A DNA stretch of 64,000 bases from Desulfosediminicola flagellatus. GTDB taxonomy: Bacteria > Desulfobacterota > Desulfobulbia > Desulfobulbales > Desulfocapsaceae. The first letter of the stretch is position 1. Each line of letters starts with the position of its first letter. The stretch is taken from positions 3,619,501-3,683,500 of the forward strand of contig NZ_CP050698.1 in assembly GCF_005116655.2 (NCBI RefSeq), in the 5' to 3' direction. Shown piece after piece: positions 26,933 through 36,922 of this stretch. Under the pieces are notes generated by a model. It worked only from the letters and a program-made list of their open reading frames with translations, was not told where the DNA came from and ran no database searches. A program made the position numbers and the translations under genes.

Positions 26933-28048
26933 ATGGATATCAGTAAAGCCCCCGAAACACCACATGCAGAAGTTCATCCAAAACTGCTCGGGGCCAAATA
27001 CATCTCTATAGAACGTCGTTCACCCGGAGATACGGTTTTTTTAGTTGATGATACGCCGTTTCGTTCATCTATGCCTCAGGCCACCCACTGGTCAATTGCC
27101 TGGTCAGATTTGATGATGACTATGTTCGTTCTCTTTCTTTCGTTGTTTGTCTATAAAACTGCGAACCAGGATTTTGTGAACCCTGACAAGATGGAAGTTG
27201 TAGGCGGGAATATAGGCGAAGCCCTCAATTCTTCTGAATTTGAACGTAATGGTTTACCATTTGCCCCGATAGGACCAAGCCTTCCGCTCATAACAGATTC
27301 CACGGTATCCAAAACAGAAGCAATCACCCTAAAAGAGGCGGAACCGGACTTACCTTACCCGACAATTACCCGACCAAATGAACCAGTAACTGAGTACATT
27401 GAAGTTCCTGTAGAATCCGAATTCCCACAAATTCCTCAAATCACCCAAAATGTCGTTGTTCTAGACAGCACAGAAACCCTACTACAGCGCCCGCAACCGC
27501 AGGGACGCGATATAGTCGAACCACGACCGCTTGGGCCAACTGGGACAACCAGGCCTGATCGTATACAGGATATCTACAGACTCAGCAAAGAAACAATCGC
27601 AAAAAACAACCTGAAGAATTTTGCATCAATTGATCTGGTTCCCGACAAAACTATGCGAATCATCCTAACAGGTGATTTACTCTTTGCTACAGGCGAGGCC
27701 GAGCTGTCCAACGAATCCCGTGACCGCCTTGAAAAACTCGCCACAGCCATAAAGTCTACACCATATGTAGTAAACGTGGTCGGCCACACCGATAATGTAC
27801 CGATTTCGTCATCACGATATGCAAGCAACTGGGAACTCTCTGTTTCACGCGCAAGCGCAGTGGCACGATTTCTTATAGAAAACATGGAGATGAGTCCGCA
27901 CCAATTTATTGTAAGTGGTTACGCCTCGTATAACCCCATGGTACCGAACAGTAGCGCCAGAAACAGAATGAAAAACCGTAGAGTTGAAATAATTATCAGC
28001 AAAAAATTGCCAAGACCTGTTCAGGCAAGCACATTCGGTATAAACTAA
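26933..28048 (+). CDS. MotB-like stator protein with OmpA domain
   Basis: A 371-residue protein: cytoplasmic N-terminus of about 50 residues, one membrane helix from about residue 54 (HWSIAWSDLMMTMFVLFLSLFVYK) with Asp59 at the position of the proton-carrying Asp of MotB, a proline-rich periplasmic linker (about 75-220) and a C-terminal OmpA-like peptidoglycan-binding domain (NVVGHTDNVPI, LSVSRASAVARFL, RMKNRRVEI). It should form an ion channel with the MotA-like protein encoded next. The order motB then motA is the reverse of the common arrangement, and no flagellar genes are near, so the stator may power something other than a flagellum. Confidence 0.85.
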   Translation: MDISKAPETPHAEVHPKLLGAKYISIERRSPGDTVFLVDDTPFRSSMPQATHWSIAWSDLMMTMFVLFLSLFVYKTANQDFVNPDKMEVVGGNIGEALNSSEFERNGLPFAPIGPSLPLITDSTVSKTEAITLKEAEPDLPYPTITRPNEPVTEYIEVPVESEFPQIPQITQNVVVLDSTETLLQRPQPQGRDIVEPRPLGPTGTTRPDRIQDIYRLSKETIAKNNLKNFASIDLVPDKTMRIILTGDLLFATGEAELSNESRDRLEKLATAIKSTPYVVNVVGHTDNVPISSSRYASNWELSVSRASAVARFLIENMEMSPHQFIVSGYASYNPMVPNSSARNRMKNRRVEIIISKKLPRPVQASTFGIN

Positions 28049-28110
28049 TTTGTAATAATATCATTATTGTCCCCCTCCTGCTCAATAGAGCAAACATATA
28101 GGAACACTAC

Positions 28111-28917
28111 ATGTTGCGGAAAAACTTTTTAGGCCTCCTGCTCTGCGCAATACTCTTTTGTATGGGTTTTGTAATCAATGGCAATCTCAATTTATATTTC
28201 AATCTATCAGGCTTAATGATAGTTTTCGGAGGTACCTTTGCCGCTACACTGCTTAGTTTCAAAATTGACCAGTTGCGCATAGTCAGCAAAGTCCTCTGGT
28301 CTGCATATAACAGGCAAATGAAGCAGGAAACAGAAATAATAAATATCCTGATAGATCTATCTATCCGCTCACGCATGGCGGGTATTCTCTCGCTACAGCA
28401 ACATGAAAATGAAACTACCATTCTCTTTCTTCGTAGAGCCCTAGGCTGCCTCGTAGATGGCTATAAAACTGAACAAATTAGAGATATCCTCAATACCGAA
28501 ATGTATTTTTTCAGACTGCGAAGAGAAGATTCAGAGCGAATTCTCCGCACTATAGCTGACTTTTTTCCAGCATTTGGCATTATCGGATCTGTTGTAGGTT
28601 TGATCACAATGCTTGGCGGAATTGGCGATACAAATGTAATATTGAAAGCAATCCCGATAGCACTCACCTCCACGCTCTATGGACTGATTTTTTCAAATTT
28701 TTTCTTTTTGCCATTCGCAGCAAATATCAAGGAACGAACAAATCATGAACTGTTGATGCAGAAAATTATTATGGAAGGTGTGATAGCAATAGAGTCTGAG
28801 ATGAATCCGGTAATCTTAAAAACCAAACTGGAGTCTTTTCTCACCCCTTCAGCCCGAGCTACAGAACTGGTCTCTTACCAGAAATTGAAGGAACGATTTC
28901 AAATTGAACAGGAATAA
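28111..28917 (+). CDS. MotA-like stator protein
   Basis: A 268-residue inner-membrane protein with two N-terminal helices (about 5-50: FLGLLLCAILFCMGFVI and LSGLMIVFGGTFAATLL), a charged cytoplasmic loop of about 100 residues, and two further helices (PAFGIIGSVVGLITML and AIPIALTSTLYGLIFSNFFF). This is the MotA topology and length; GGTFAATLLSF and PAFGIIGSVVGLI are signature segments. It lies 62 bases after the MotB-like gene and has its own AGGA site. Membership in the MotA rather than the ExbB/TolQ branch is supported by the four-helix plan. Confidence 0.85.
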   Translation: MLRKNFLGLLLCAILFCMGFVINGNLNLYFNLSGLMIVFGGTFAATLLSFKIDQLRIVSKVLWSAYNRQMKQETEIINILIDLSIRSRMAGILSLQQHENETTILFLRRALGCLVDGYKTEQIRDILNTEMYFFRLRREDSERILRTIADFFPAFGIIGSVVGLITMLGGIGDTNVILKAIPIALTSTLYGLIFSNFFFLPFAANIKERTNHELLMQKIIMEGVIAIESEMNPVILKTKLESFLTPSARATELVSYQKLKERFQIEQE

Positions 28918-29237
28918 CATTGCTCGCTGGATGGTTTAGAGTGATGAAGTCAAACCACAACACAATCGCCATACAGTTTTAGGTAAATTCATCAATTGAC
29001 GTTGAGCGGAGGTAGAGAGATAACCGCAGAGTAGTAATTGTTTTCAGTGCCCCATTGTTGCGATTCTACCCGTCGTGTGAAAAAAATGACATGACACCAG
29101 AGATAACCTGACTGCAAAATCCGCATAGTATTGCGGCACAGATCTGTTACTGAATTCCTCGAACGAGATTCTGAGCACTACACTAAAACAACACGAAAGC
29201 ACTATTGAATACTATGGATATGTGTTTTGTATTGGAA
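28918..29237. other. Intergenic region between convergent genes
   Basis: About 320 bases between motA (plus) and lepB (minus), both ending here. No clear terminator stem was seen. The string ATGACATGACAC near 29088 matches an end of the hairpin element at 6174-6323 and may be a remnant. Confidence 0.4.
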
Positions 29238-29993
29238 TTAAATCAGTTCAGCCAAAATTCTATTCCAACGTGGATGTAAAAAAGAGCCATCTCTTGAAAT
29301 AACGATTTTAGTTGCCTGGCCAACAATGAGCGTTCTGTCAACCAGTCCAAAAAACCTGGAATCTGCGCTGTTATCCCGGTTATCCCCCATCATGAAATAC
29401 TGGCCTTCAGGAAGCACAATCGGATTAAAAGTCGCCTGTGGTGGCTGGGAAGGTAAAAATTGTACCGTGTGAGAAATACCTGTCAGATCCTCTTGAAAAA
29501 TTCGAAATGATTGTTGTCCTGATTCACCAGCCTCATCTGATGCAATCCCCTTTACACGCTCATAATTGAGAAATTGACCATTTACAAACAGCCTGTTCTG
29601 CCTAAGTCCAACAGTATCTCCGGGGATTCCGACAACACGTTTTATCATTCTGGTTCCATCTTCAGGCGAATAAAACACAACAATATCTCCTCGCTTCGGG
29701 TCGGACCACTTTGCCAGATGGATTGTTGTATATGGAATTTTCAAATCATAAGCCAGCTTATTGACAAACACACGATCGCCAATCAAAATGGTCGGCTTCA
29801 TTGAACCGGTAGGGACATCATTCCAATCCGCAATGGCTGATTTAAATGAAGTTGCGATCAGGATGGCAATGACAAAACTTACTCCCCAGCCACGCCAGAC
29901 TGACGAAATTTTTTCTAGAAGTGTATTTTTCGTATTATTGCGTGGATCATTCATCATCTCGTGGGGCCCTTCCTCAAATTTTTCACTACTCAT
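29238..29993 (-). CDS. lepB: Signal peptidase I
   Basis: A 251-residue protease with one membrane helix (about 36-53) and the catalytic dyad Ser64 (PTGSMKPT) and Lys118 (GTRMIKRVVGIPGD); MMGDNRDNSADSRFFG is the conserved late box. It cleaves signal peptides at the outer face of the inner membrane. The gene overlaps the end of the DUF3999 gene by eight bases, so it is the last gene of a three-gene operon. Initiation at an inner ATG about 12 codons later is possible. Confidence 0.93.
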   Translation of the reverse strand: MSSEKFEEGPHEMMNDPRNNTKNTLLEKISSVWRGWGVSFVIAILIATSFKSAIADWNDVPTGSMKPTILIGDRVFVNKLAYDLKIPYTTIHLAKWSDPKRGDIVVFYSPEDGTRMIKRVVGIPGDTVGLRQNRLFVNGQFLNYERVKGIASDEAGESGQQSFRIFQEDLTGISHTVQFLPSQPPQATFNPIVLPEGQYFMMGDNRDNSADSRFFGLVDRTLIVGQATKIVISRDGSFLHPRWNRILAELI

Positions 29994-31395
29994 CGTCTGT
30001 TTCGTCAGTCGCCTTCTGCATATCTTTTATAAGACTCATTGCCATAATTGCCATCAGTAAAACACCAACAATCAGTACTCCCCAGAGCAACCAGGTCTTC
30101 CATGGCTTTGGCGGAGCCGGTGGTTCAAGAGCAGCTTCTCCACCAAGTTCGATCTTCTTTCCCAGCCCTGCATTAAGCACAACGCCTTCACCCTGCTGTT
30201 TTACGGCAGCAAGCACCATATCGGTTCGACTTGCGGACTGTACGCTCTCAATTTTACCACTGCCATAGGCCAAAAGAAACGGGGGGGTTCCTCTTGCCAT
30301 AAAAATCAATTCATCACTTTTCCAGCCAAGATCGATCATCACATTTTTGCTATTTCCAGAAAGCCCTGCACCATCATCCAGTACAACCAGCCGCCATTCT
30401 CGACTCGTTGTTCCCAAAAACGAGCACGGTTCACTTTGCACAGTCTGTCCTTCAACCTTAACCGAATAGAACACCCCCCGACACTGCTCACGCCACTCCT
30501 GGCTTTCAGCGGCACGTGACTGTATCGAAGCGTTTATGATAGCATTAGGTTCGGTAAACCTCAGCCGTACATTTCTTACGGGCAGACGGTAGTTCGAGGT
30601 AAAATCAATTGCCGTGATACCATTTTCGGTCGATTTAATACCATTATACAAAGAAACCCATTGCAGATTCTGACGTGAAACAATTGGCCGTGACTCAGCA
30701 GTCACAGACTCCAACTCAATAGCTGGTGAGTCCTTTTGCCAGATCATCTTGAGGTACCGCTCTGCTCTTCCCTGGAAATGAATTTTTCTCTGGACAACAC
30801 GGTTGCCGCCATACTCCATATCAACCAGAGTAACCCTATGGACGAGGGGATACCAATGTTGAAGATCTGCAGACTGTTGAAGGCTTACAGTTACAGAACC
30901 ATGCCTGCCATTGGTCAACCAATAGAGCTCTAAACTACCCGTGTTCTCACTCTGTTTTCCCAAATCAAGAAGATAACCTGTTGCTGCAATTCCTTCTGAT
31001 TGTCCTACCCGGCTGCTGTCAAAGTCTAGTATTGTTCCATCAGCATCACGACGAATAGAGAGAGATATATCATCCTGACTACTCTCGGTTTCATACAAAG
31101 GGAAATACGGAACTGAGGCAGTAGTTCGTGATTTCTCATCTTTCAATGTGCGCAGAGCATAAGGGACAGCCTCACCAGCCCCGTTAAATACCTGGATATC
31201 AGAAAGATCCGCTCTTCGCAGCTGCCTGTACACTTCATTTGGGAGGGGAAAAGAATACAACGGACTCTCTCCCGGAGTTTTAAGCATATAACCATAGGCA
31301 AAATCACGACTGGTCATTTCTTCAGAACCGATAGCAACACCAGAGCCTGCAATTCCGCAAAGCATCAAACTCAATACAACACAAAGCAATCTCAT
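29986..31395 (-). CDS. DUF3999 family exported protein
   Basis: A 469-residue protein with a signal peptide (about 1-23), a large beta-rich periplasmic region, and one C-terminal membrane helix (WLLWGVLIVGVLLMAIMAMSLI) with a short cytoplasmic tail. These features and segments such as YSFPLPNEVYRQLRRADLSDIQVFNGAGEAVPYAL match DUF3999. The function is not known. The start codon overlaps the stop of the DUF2339 gene by four bases, and these two families are commonly neighbours in proteobacteria, so they probably act together in the envelope. Confidence 0.8.
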   Translation of the reverse strand: MRLLCVVLSLMLCGIAGSGVAIGSEEMTSRDFAYGYMLKTPGESPLYSFPLPNEVYRQLRRADLSDIQVFNGAGEAVPYALRTLKDEKSRTTASVPYFPLYETESSQDDISLSIRRDADGTILDFDSSRVGQSEGIAATGYLLDLGKQSENTGSLELYWLTNGRHGSVTVSLQQSADLQHWYPLVHRVTLVDMEYGGNRVVQRKIHFQGRAERYLKMIWQKDSPAIELESVTAESRPIVSRQNLQWVSLYNGIKSTENGITAIDFTSNYRLPVRNVRLRFTEPNAIINASIQSRAAESQEWREQCRGVFYSVKVEGQTVQSEPCSFLGTTSREWRLVVLDDGAGLSGNSKNVMIDLGWKSDELIFMARGTPPFLLAYGSGKIESVQSASRTDMVLAAVKQQGEGVVLNAGLGKKIELGGEAALEPPAPPKPWKTWLLWGVLIVGVLLMAIMAMSLIKDMQKATDETDDE

Positions 31396-34142
31396 ACAGC
31401 TTCCTCATCTTTTTTCGGCGGCATTGGAGAGAAATAGCCAATAACCAGCATAAGTATTCCAACAGAGAGAAACGAAACGATCCTGGCGACAGTGCCTGTG
31501 CCCGAAAGATCAACCATGAACAGTTTAGCCACAACCAACCCGAGCAGAACTGCACCGCAAGCCCAGACAAGTCGGTTTCCTGTGCGGGCAGCCCAGACCG
31601 TTGCTGACAACGCCACCAGACTCCATAAAGCAGAAACCGCAGCCTGAAAAACCACCGAGTAGTAAAGAGAATCAAAATGATACGGGATTCCGATATAGAA
31701 ATGTACCGCCCGTGCAACCACACCGTTAAGCCAGAAAAAGCAAAGAATCACAACAATCCAGTAGAGCACATTGACAGGTATAAAACGTGAAAGTGTACAT
31801 GCCCCCCTGCGACAGCACATCGCCCAGCTAAAAAGAACCAGAAGCACAAAGAATAACGACAGTTCTAGCGGATTAAAAACCGGTACATACATAATCGGTG
31901 CGGGATCACCGGATTCCCCAAGTGTCAGAACACTGTATACAACAAGCATTACAGCCGGGATGGCGATGCCAGCTCCCTTGTAGTATTCTTTCCATTCACT
32001 CAATGGCCAGCGTATTTTTTCTGACCAGCGAATAATCATAAATATGGCGGCAGCAGGAATAACACCCCAGCAGACTATGGTCCATACTTCGTTAAGTTCA
32101 AGGGTGATATCGGTAAGCCAGCTCGCCTCAAAGCCAAGAATAATCAACAGCAACCACAGTGTTGCAATGTGCCAATAACCGGCAAGGCGCTTCGGCCAGA
32201 GCGAATCAAACTGGTGCAACATTCTATATTGTGAAAAAAATGCGACAAACCAGACCAGTTTACCCCATTCTGCCAGCAGATGTGAACGATACGAGAGATC
32301 TATCATGCCTATAGCCGTGACAATTACCATGATCGGTAACAACACAAGTTGCGCGACAGCAAGCTGTCTCCATTCAGTCTTTCTGGCAACTATGGACATA
32401 AACATTGTCGAACCACAGCTAAACAGTAAAAAGGCGTAATATTCCTTGATTGCTGCAAAGTGTCGGTCAGTCTCGCGAATGCCGCCATAATACCACCAGC
32501 AGATACCCCATATAAGCAGAGGGATAGGCAGAAATCGTTCCCAGCGATAAAGAGTCTCTTTATACTTGTTGATATAGTAGCTAGAGAACAGTGCGGAGAT
32601 TGAGAGAAAGACACAACTGAAAAAATAACTGTTTAAAAATGAGACAGCTCCAAATGGGTAAAACACACTTTCGACAAATGTCCATGCAGCACCAAACTGC
32701 AAAAGCAGGGCAAAGAACCTGGCAAGTGCGCGTTTCTGGCGTACACCAATCCATACCATTGCCGCGCCTTCAAGTGCCCATGCAGCTGTTGTCCACTGAC
32801 TATCGAGAGCCAGCGGAATAGTAAGACTGGCAAAGACAACCCCCATTGCCAGAAAGGCTTCGCAGAGTAAGCGCATACCTTCAGCAAGCCTGCGCCAAAG
32901 CACAGTGGCCAACAACAGGTAAAAAAATCCAAAGCTGAAGGAACTGATCGCCATACCATACTGCATATCCTTCACCAGTAAGTATTGCAGGCCGCTCACG
33001 ACAAGCGGAAGTCCGAACACCAGAGGCCCGTCGATGTATCCTTTAAGCTTAACAGGCTGGCGATGGGCAAATAGCACGGATATGGCTACATAAAAAAGAA
33101 AATAGCCAATAAGAAATGGTTCTGTCGAAGAGAAAAATTCAGGCTGATACCCATTACTTCCCCACAGAGTACCTATTCCGAAAGTGAAAAAGAAGCCGAT
33201 TAGATTAAGTTCACGCCAGGCTTTAAACCAGGCGATTCCCAAAATTCCCAGATTGAGCAGCCCAAAATAGGAAAAGAGCATAACATGACTGCCGGTTCCG
33301 GTGGACATCAGGACCGGTGCAAGAAAACCGCCGACTGTACCAAATATTGCCAGGCCCCGGCTGTCCTGCAAAACGGCAAGCGCTCCTGAAACAGCAACCA
33401 GACCAACCATAACGCCCAAAGCCAGCGGCATAGGAAGCAAACTGTAGAGTTTGGCTGCACCAAAGACTACGAGATATAAAATACCAACTCCGCCTCCCTG
33501 CAATCCCTGGCCGTAGACGGGAGCTTTGTTTCGCAAACGCCAGCCAATTGCCAACAGAGAACAACCAAATATCGCGGCAGCAATTAATCTGAGTTCTATC
33601 GAGACAAGATTACGCTGGGCCGCATATTTAATCAGGAACGCAACACCGAAAAAGATGATAATAAGCCCGGCTTTAAGTACCAGGTTACCACCAGTCAGGA
33701 AATGACGAATGGGTTCGATTCCCTTACCCAAAGCATTTTCGAGTGACGAGACAATGGCATCAACTTTGTAGGGTGACTGTTCAGCTTTCGCCTTCGACGC
33801 TGTTTCAGTTTTTTCGATTTTTCTGGCGGGAGTAGTCTCACTCTTTGCTCTTATAAGTGAAGCAGCGGTGTGTGTTGTGGTATGGGTTTGTTCGGAAGCT
33901 TTGGGTCGAGTATCTGCTGTAGCAGTATGATGCACATCATCCGGCTCAACAGGTGAAAATACAATCTCTTCCGATTCTTTTACCGAAGCAGCTTTAGATT
34001 GTGATTCGAGAAGAACAACCCGTTTTTTTAAGATCACAAGCTCTGCTGCAAGGTAGCCGACCACTCCACCAAGTATACAGCCTGGTATTCCGAGCCCTGC
34101 GGCGCCCAACAATGCCGCTATAAGAATGAAAATAACATGCAT
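31392..34142 (-). CDS. DUF2339 family polytopic membrane protein
   Basis: A 916-residue membrane protein. The N-terminus has one helix and a short coiled-coil-like stretch, then a polar linker rich in Ser, Thr and Ala (about 50-145), and then more than twenty hydrophobic helices to the C-terminus. GLQGGGVGILYLVVFGAAKLYSLLP and SRGLAIFGTVGGFLAPVLMSTG are typical of DUF2339. No transport or enzymatic motif is recognisable. First gene of the DUF2339-DUF3999-lepB operon. Confidence 0.82.
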   Translation of the reverse strand: MHVIFILIAALLGAAGLGIPGCILGGVVGYLAAELVILKKRVVLLESQSKAASVKESEEIVFSPVEPDDVHHTATADTRPKASEQTHTTTHTAASLIRAKSETTPARKIEKTETASKAKAEQSPYKVDAIVSSLENALGKGIEPIRHFLTGGNLVLKAGLIIIFFGVAFLIKYAAQRNLVSIELRLIAAAIFGCSLLAIGWRLRNKAPVYGQGLQGGGVGILYLVVFGAAKLYSLLPMPLALGVMVGLVAVSGALAVLQDSRGLAIFGTVGGFLAPVLMSTGTGSHVMLFSYFGLLNLGILGIAWFKAWRELNLIGFFFTFGIGTLWGSNGYQPEFFSSTEPFLIGYFLFYVAISVLFAHRQPVKLKGYIDGPLVFGLPLVVSGLQYLLVKDMQYGMAISSFSFGFFYLLLATVLWRRLAEGMRLLCEAFLAMGVVFASLTIPLALDSQWTTAAWALEGAAMVWIGVRQKRALARFFALLLQFGAAWTFVESVFYPFGAVSFLNSYFFSCVFLSISALFSSYYINKYKETLYRWERFLPIPLLIWGICWWYYGGIRETDRHFAAIKEYYAFLLFSCGSTMFMSIVARKTEWRQLAVAQLVLLPIMVIVTAIGMIDLSYRSHLLAEWGKLVWFVAFFSQYRMLHQFDSLWPKRLAGYWHIATLWLLLIILGFEASWLTDITLELNEVWTIVCWGVIPAAAIFMIIRWSEKIRWPLSEWKEYYKGAGIAIPAVMLVVYSVLTLGESGDPAPIMYVPVFNPLELSLFFVLLVLFSWAMCCRRGACTLSRFIPVNVLYWIVVILCFFWLNGVVARAVHFYIGIPYHFDSLYYSVVFQAAVSALWSLVALSATVWAARTGNRLVWACGAVLLGLVVAKLFMVDLSGTGTVARIVSFLSVGILMLVIGYFSPMPPKKDEEAV

Positions 34143-34450
34143 AGAAGCTTACCCAAAAAATGAAACAGGTTAAGTTGCCAACAACCAGAACAGGTAATGA
34201 AGGTTCACTGACACTGCCCGAGAGAATACGATCACAAGTAATATTATACCTTTATAATATATTTACATTCGTCAGCAACGTAAAAAAACTCCCAAATACC
34301 GCCCAATGTCAGTTTGCCTCACTCTTCACACCGAACCCCTCAGCCCTCAGTCCTCAGCCCTCAGCCCTCAGCCCTCAGCCCTCAGCCCTCAGCCCTTAGT
34401 CCTTAGCCCTTAGTCCTTAGTCCTCAGTCCTTAACCCTCAGTCCTAGTAG
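34143..34450. other. Intergenic region with heptamer repeats
   Basis: About 308 bases between two minus-strand genes. The right third is the CCCTCAG-type repeat array; the left part should hold the promoter of the DUF2339 operon. No gene is apparent. Confidence 0.5.
34336..34446. repeat. Degenerate heptanucleotide tandem repeat (CCCTCAG/TCCTTAG)
   Basis: About 15 units of seven bases. The first half is a nearly perfect run of CCCTCAG; the second half alternates CCCTTAG, TCCTTAG and TCCTCAG, indicating older variation. It begins about 195 bases upstream of the DUF2339 start and ends at the stop codon of the FMN-binding protein gene. Confidence 0.85.
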
Positions 34451-35041
34451 TTAAGCCCCCGGCCGTATCAAATCAGCTGCCTCTTTATCCCCCGGGAGAT
34501 TTCTCAAGGTGAGATATTCTGCAATCTGCTGCTTTTGCTCATCACTTTTTTTCTGTGCCAGGTCGCTCTTAGCAGTTATCGAATCAACACACACAGCGAC
34601 AACCGAACATGCCGAAACAGCAGGTGTAGCGGCGGTGATCTCGGAAAAATCAGGTCTATTTTCATGTGTAGCCATCATCGCGTTTAAAGCCATGACTTTT
34701 TCATCTATATCCTCAATAATATCAGCATTCCCTCTAATAATTACAGAGTGATAAAACTGGTGAACCTGACACGCCGGGTATTGATCATCGAAATCAGTTC
34801 CGAGATACGCAAGAGGGATATCCACTTCAAAACAGACCTTTGGATTACGCAAAATGTTATCGGTCTTTTCCCCTTTTCGTGCACAGTGAAAATAAATCGA
34901 GCCATTACTGTATACAAAGTTAAGCGGTGTAATATACGGGTATCCATCGACACCAATTGTAGCCAGCCTACCGACTGTACAACGCCGTAGAATTTCGCTG
35001 ATACTTTCAGGATCTGTTATTGCGCATTGCTTTCTTCTCAT
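34451..35041 (-). CDS. Pyridoxamine 5'-phosphate oxidase-like FMN-binding protein
   Basis: A 196-residue protein with the split-barrel flavin fold: RRCTVGRLATIGVDGYPYITPLNFVYSNGSIYFHCARKGEKTDNI is the typical start of the NimA/PNPOx-like group, and YHSVIIRGNADIIED is the later strand pair. It probably binds FMN or heme and reduces a small molecule; true PNPOx activity is not implied. A C-terminal tail of about 50 residues is polar. It is 23 bases downstream of the radical SAM gene and likely shares its transcript. Confidence 0.8.
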   Translation of the reverse strand: MRRKQCAITDPESISEILRRCTVGRLATIGVDGYPYITPLNFVYSNGSIYFHCARKGEKTDNILRNPKVCFEVDIPLAYLGTDFDDQYPACQVHQFYHSVIIRGNADIIEDIDEKVMALNAMMATHENRPDFSEITAATPAVSACSVVAVCVDSITAKSDLAQKKSDEQKQQIAEYLTLRNLPGDKEAADLIRPGA

Positions 35042-35064
35042 CGTTTAATACTCACCCCATTATT

Positions 35065-35853
35065 TTAGATATCCAGACCAGGCTCACTAACCAACTCAAC
35101 ACCTACAACTGTTTTAATCGATTCCTTCCAGCGGATAAGTGGTTCGTCCTGCAATTCTTTGTAGATCAGTAGAATCTCTGAGTCGACTTGTCCCGCCTTT
35201 ATTCGCTCCACAAAAAGAACAGACGTATCGCTATCAATCTGCACGCGCTCGTCGATTTTGTTCATTTTTCCGAGCCAGATAGAATGAGTCACGCAGGGAA
35301 GCAGCTCTCTGACCATGGTGACAACATCAGATGTGTCAAGCATTGGCTCAACACTCACTGAAGTTTCAAAACCTTGATCAAAGGCATAACAAAGACTTGT
35401 TTTTCGCTCAGAATAGGCAGGAGCACCAGGCTCCCAGAAATCTAAAACACTTTTATCTCGTGCAGTTATAGTAAACCTAAACAACAGTTTATCTTTATAG
35501 TCCGTGAACTCTTTACAAAGCTCACGGACACATTCAAGATGAGGTTTGGAAACCACCAGCACCTGGTTGCCGGCTTCAAGCAAATTACGCAGAACCTGAA
35601 TACATGGCTGCAGATTTTCGGGCAGGATATCGTGGGTAGTGGGAAACATAACCTGCCCGGGATAGAGCGGTCTGGCTTTAAGCACATCACTTTCGCGCAC
35701 CAGACATTCCTTCCACTCTTCCGAAGAGAGCTGACCCTTTTTCACCACTGCATCATAGCGGGCATAACAGTAACGGCAATCATGGGTGCATCCCGTACAA
35801 CAATCCACATTTGCCACAGCCCACTCACGAGTTCCACGTATAGGTTTCTTCAT
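35065..35853 (-). CDS. Radical SAM protein (SPL-like, COG1533-type)
   Basis: A 262-residue protein with the radical SAM cluster motif C-x3-C-x2-C at Cys22, Cys26 and Cys29 (CTGCTHDCRYCYAR). Later segments FPTTHDILPENLQP and FETSVSVEPMLDT fit a partial TIM barrel. It resembles the spore-photoproduct-lyase-like group of unassigned radical SAM enzymes. The start at 35853 is chosen because GAGGTG stands five bases before; an ATG at 35877 would add eight residues. No peptide or tRNA substrate can be read from the neighbours (FMN protein downstream, RNase PH upstream). Confidence 0.8.
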   Translation of the reverse strand: MKKPIRGTREWAVANVDCCTGCTHDCRYCYARYDAVVKKGQLSSEEWKECLVRESDVLKARPLYPGQVMFPTTHDILPENLQPCIQVLRNLLEAGNQVLVVSKPHLECVRELCKEFTDYKDKLLFRFTITARDKSVLDFWEPGAPAYSERKTSLCYAFDQGFETSVSVEPMLDTSDVVTMVRELLPCVTHSIWLGKMNKIDERVQIDSDTSVLFVERIKAGQVDSEILLIYKELQDEPLIRWKESIKTVVGVELVSEPGLDI

Positions 35854-35892
35854 CGAACACCTCACATAAATCCGCAATGATTGATTGTGCTT

Positions 35893-36597
35893 TTAGTCCT
35901 TGGACCAGTGCGTAAACAGCTCTTCAATGCCTTTACGGGCAAGAGCCATGAGTTTCAGGAATTCTTCTTCAGCAAATGGTAGACCTTCAGCTGTTGACTG
36001 AATTTCTATCCATCTGCCGTTGCCTGACATTACAAAGTTTGCGTCTGTCTCAGCTGCAGAATCTTCTTTGTAGTCGAGATCAAGCACAGGTGTGCCGTCT
36101 ACGATACCAACAGAAATTGCAGCGACAGGCAATATTTCAGGCATTTTTTCCAGTTTGCCGCTAGTAACAAGCTTTTTCAAGCCGTCATGAATAGCAAGAG
36201 CACCACCTGTAATAGAGGCAGTTCTTGTACCACCATCTGCATTCAGCACATCGCAATCAATACGCAAGGTACGCTCTCCGATTGATTTAAGATCGACCAT
36301 CATTCGAAGACTTCTGCCGATAAGACGCTGAATCTCAGACGTACGGCCGGTCTTTCCATTCGTTTCACGTCGGTAACGACCACTGGTTGCACAGGGAAGC
36401 ATTCCGTATTCTGCTGTAATCCAGCCCTGCCCTTTGCCTTCTAAAAATGGCGGAACCTTTTCTTCGATGGTTAAGCCGCATATAACATGGGTGTTCCCCA
36501 TCTTTATGAGTATAGATGCATCAGCGTTAAGCTGAATCCCGCGTTCAATTGTTACAGGTCGCAGATTATCTGCCGCCCTGTTGTAACTTCGATCCAT
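35893..36597 (-). CDS. rph: Ribonuclease PH
   Basis: A 234-residue phosphorolytic 3' exoribonuclease that trims tRNA precursors. Family segments are all visible: [73 protein letters not shown] and [19 protein letters not shown]. Length is normal. AGGTGA stands before the ATG. The radical SAM gene follows 39 bases downstream on the same strand. Confidence 0.96.
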   Translation of the reverse strand: MDRSYNRAADNLRPVTIERGIQLNADASILIKMGNTHVICGLTIEEKVPPFLEGKGQGWITAEYGMLPCATSGRYRRETNGKTGRTSEIQRLIGRSLRMMVDLKSIGERTLRIDCDVLNADGGTRTASITGGALAIHDGLKKLVTSGKLEKMPEILPVAAISVGIVDGTPVLDLDYKEDSAAETDANFVMSGNGRWIEIQSTAEGLPFAEEEFLKLMALARKGIEELFTHWSKD

Positions 36598-36922
36598 AAT
36601 TTCACCTGATATATTAAAAAGCAGTAAACTGATCCGCTGGCATTTCGCCAGAAGAATATTCTGTAATTAGTTGATTTAAATAGTTTCCATCCGAAAACTA
36701 CCTAGTAAAAACTCTAAAGTCAAAAAGGGCCTGAGGTGCATGTTGCAACCTCAGGCCCTTTTAGCATACTCATGAATGCAAGCGAATAAAACCGTATTCT
36801 ACTATCTTTCCTGAATCATTTCACATTATGCTCACGCGTGTTAACCGATACTACCGTATCGTTTTGCGTTTCACTGTTCCCGGTTAATTGATCGGCTTAA
36901 CATTCTGAATTGTTGGTAATGG
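36598..36922. other. Intergenic region with a terminator
   Basis: About 325 bases upstream of rph and downstream of the minus-strand dctP gene; contains the hairpin at 36723-36762 and otherwise nothing recognisable. Confidence 0.5.
36723..36762 (-). terminator. Intrinsic terminator of the minus-strand dctP gene
   Basis: A 15-base stem AAAAGGGCCTGAGGT paired with ACCTCAGGCCCTTTT around a short loop; on the minus strand it ends in TTTTT. Both strands would give a G+C-rich stem with T-run. Confidence 0.8.

Noticed and set aside
26933..28917. Zorya-type defence system (ZorA/ZorB resemble MotA/MotB)
   Set aside because: The MotA-like protein has only the normal 268 residues without the long ZorA tail, the order is reversed, and no ZorC, ZorD or ZorE partner is adjacent.
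34160..34399. 79-codon frame ending in repeated Ser-Pro-Gln-Pro
   Set aside because: The tail is simply the translated heptamer repeat; no start signal.
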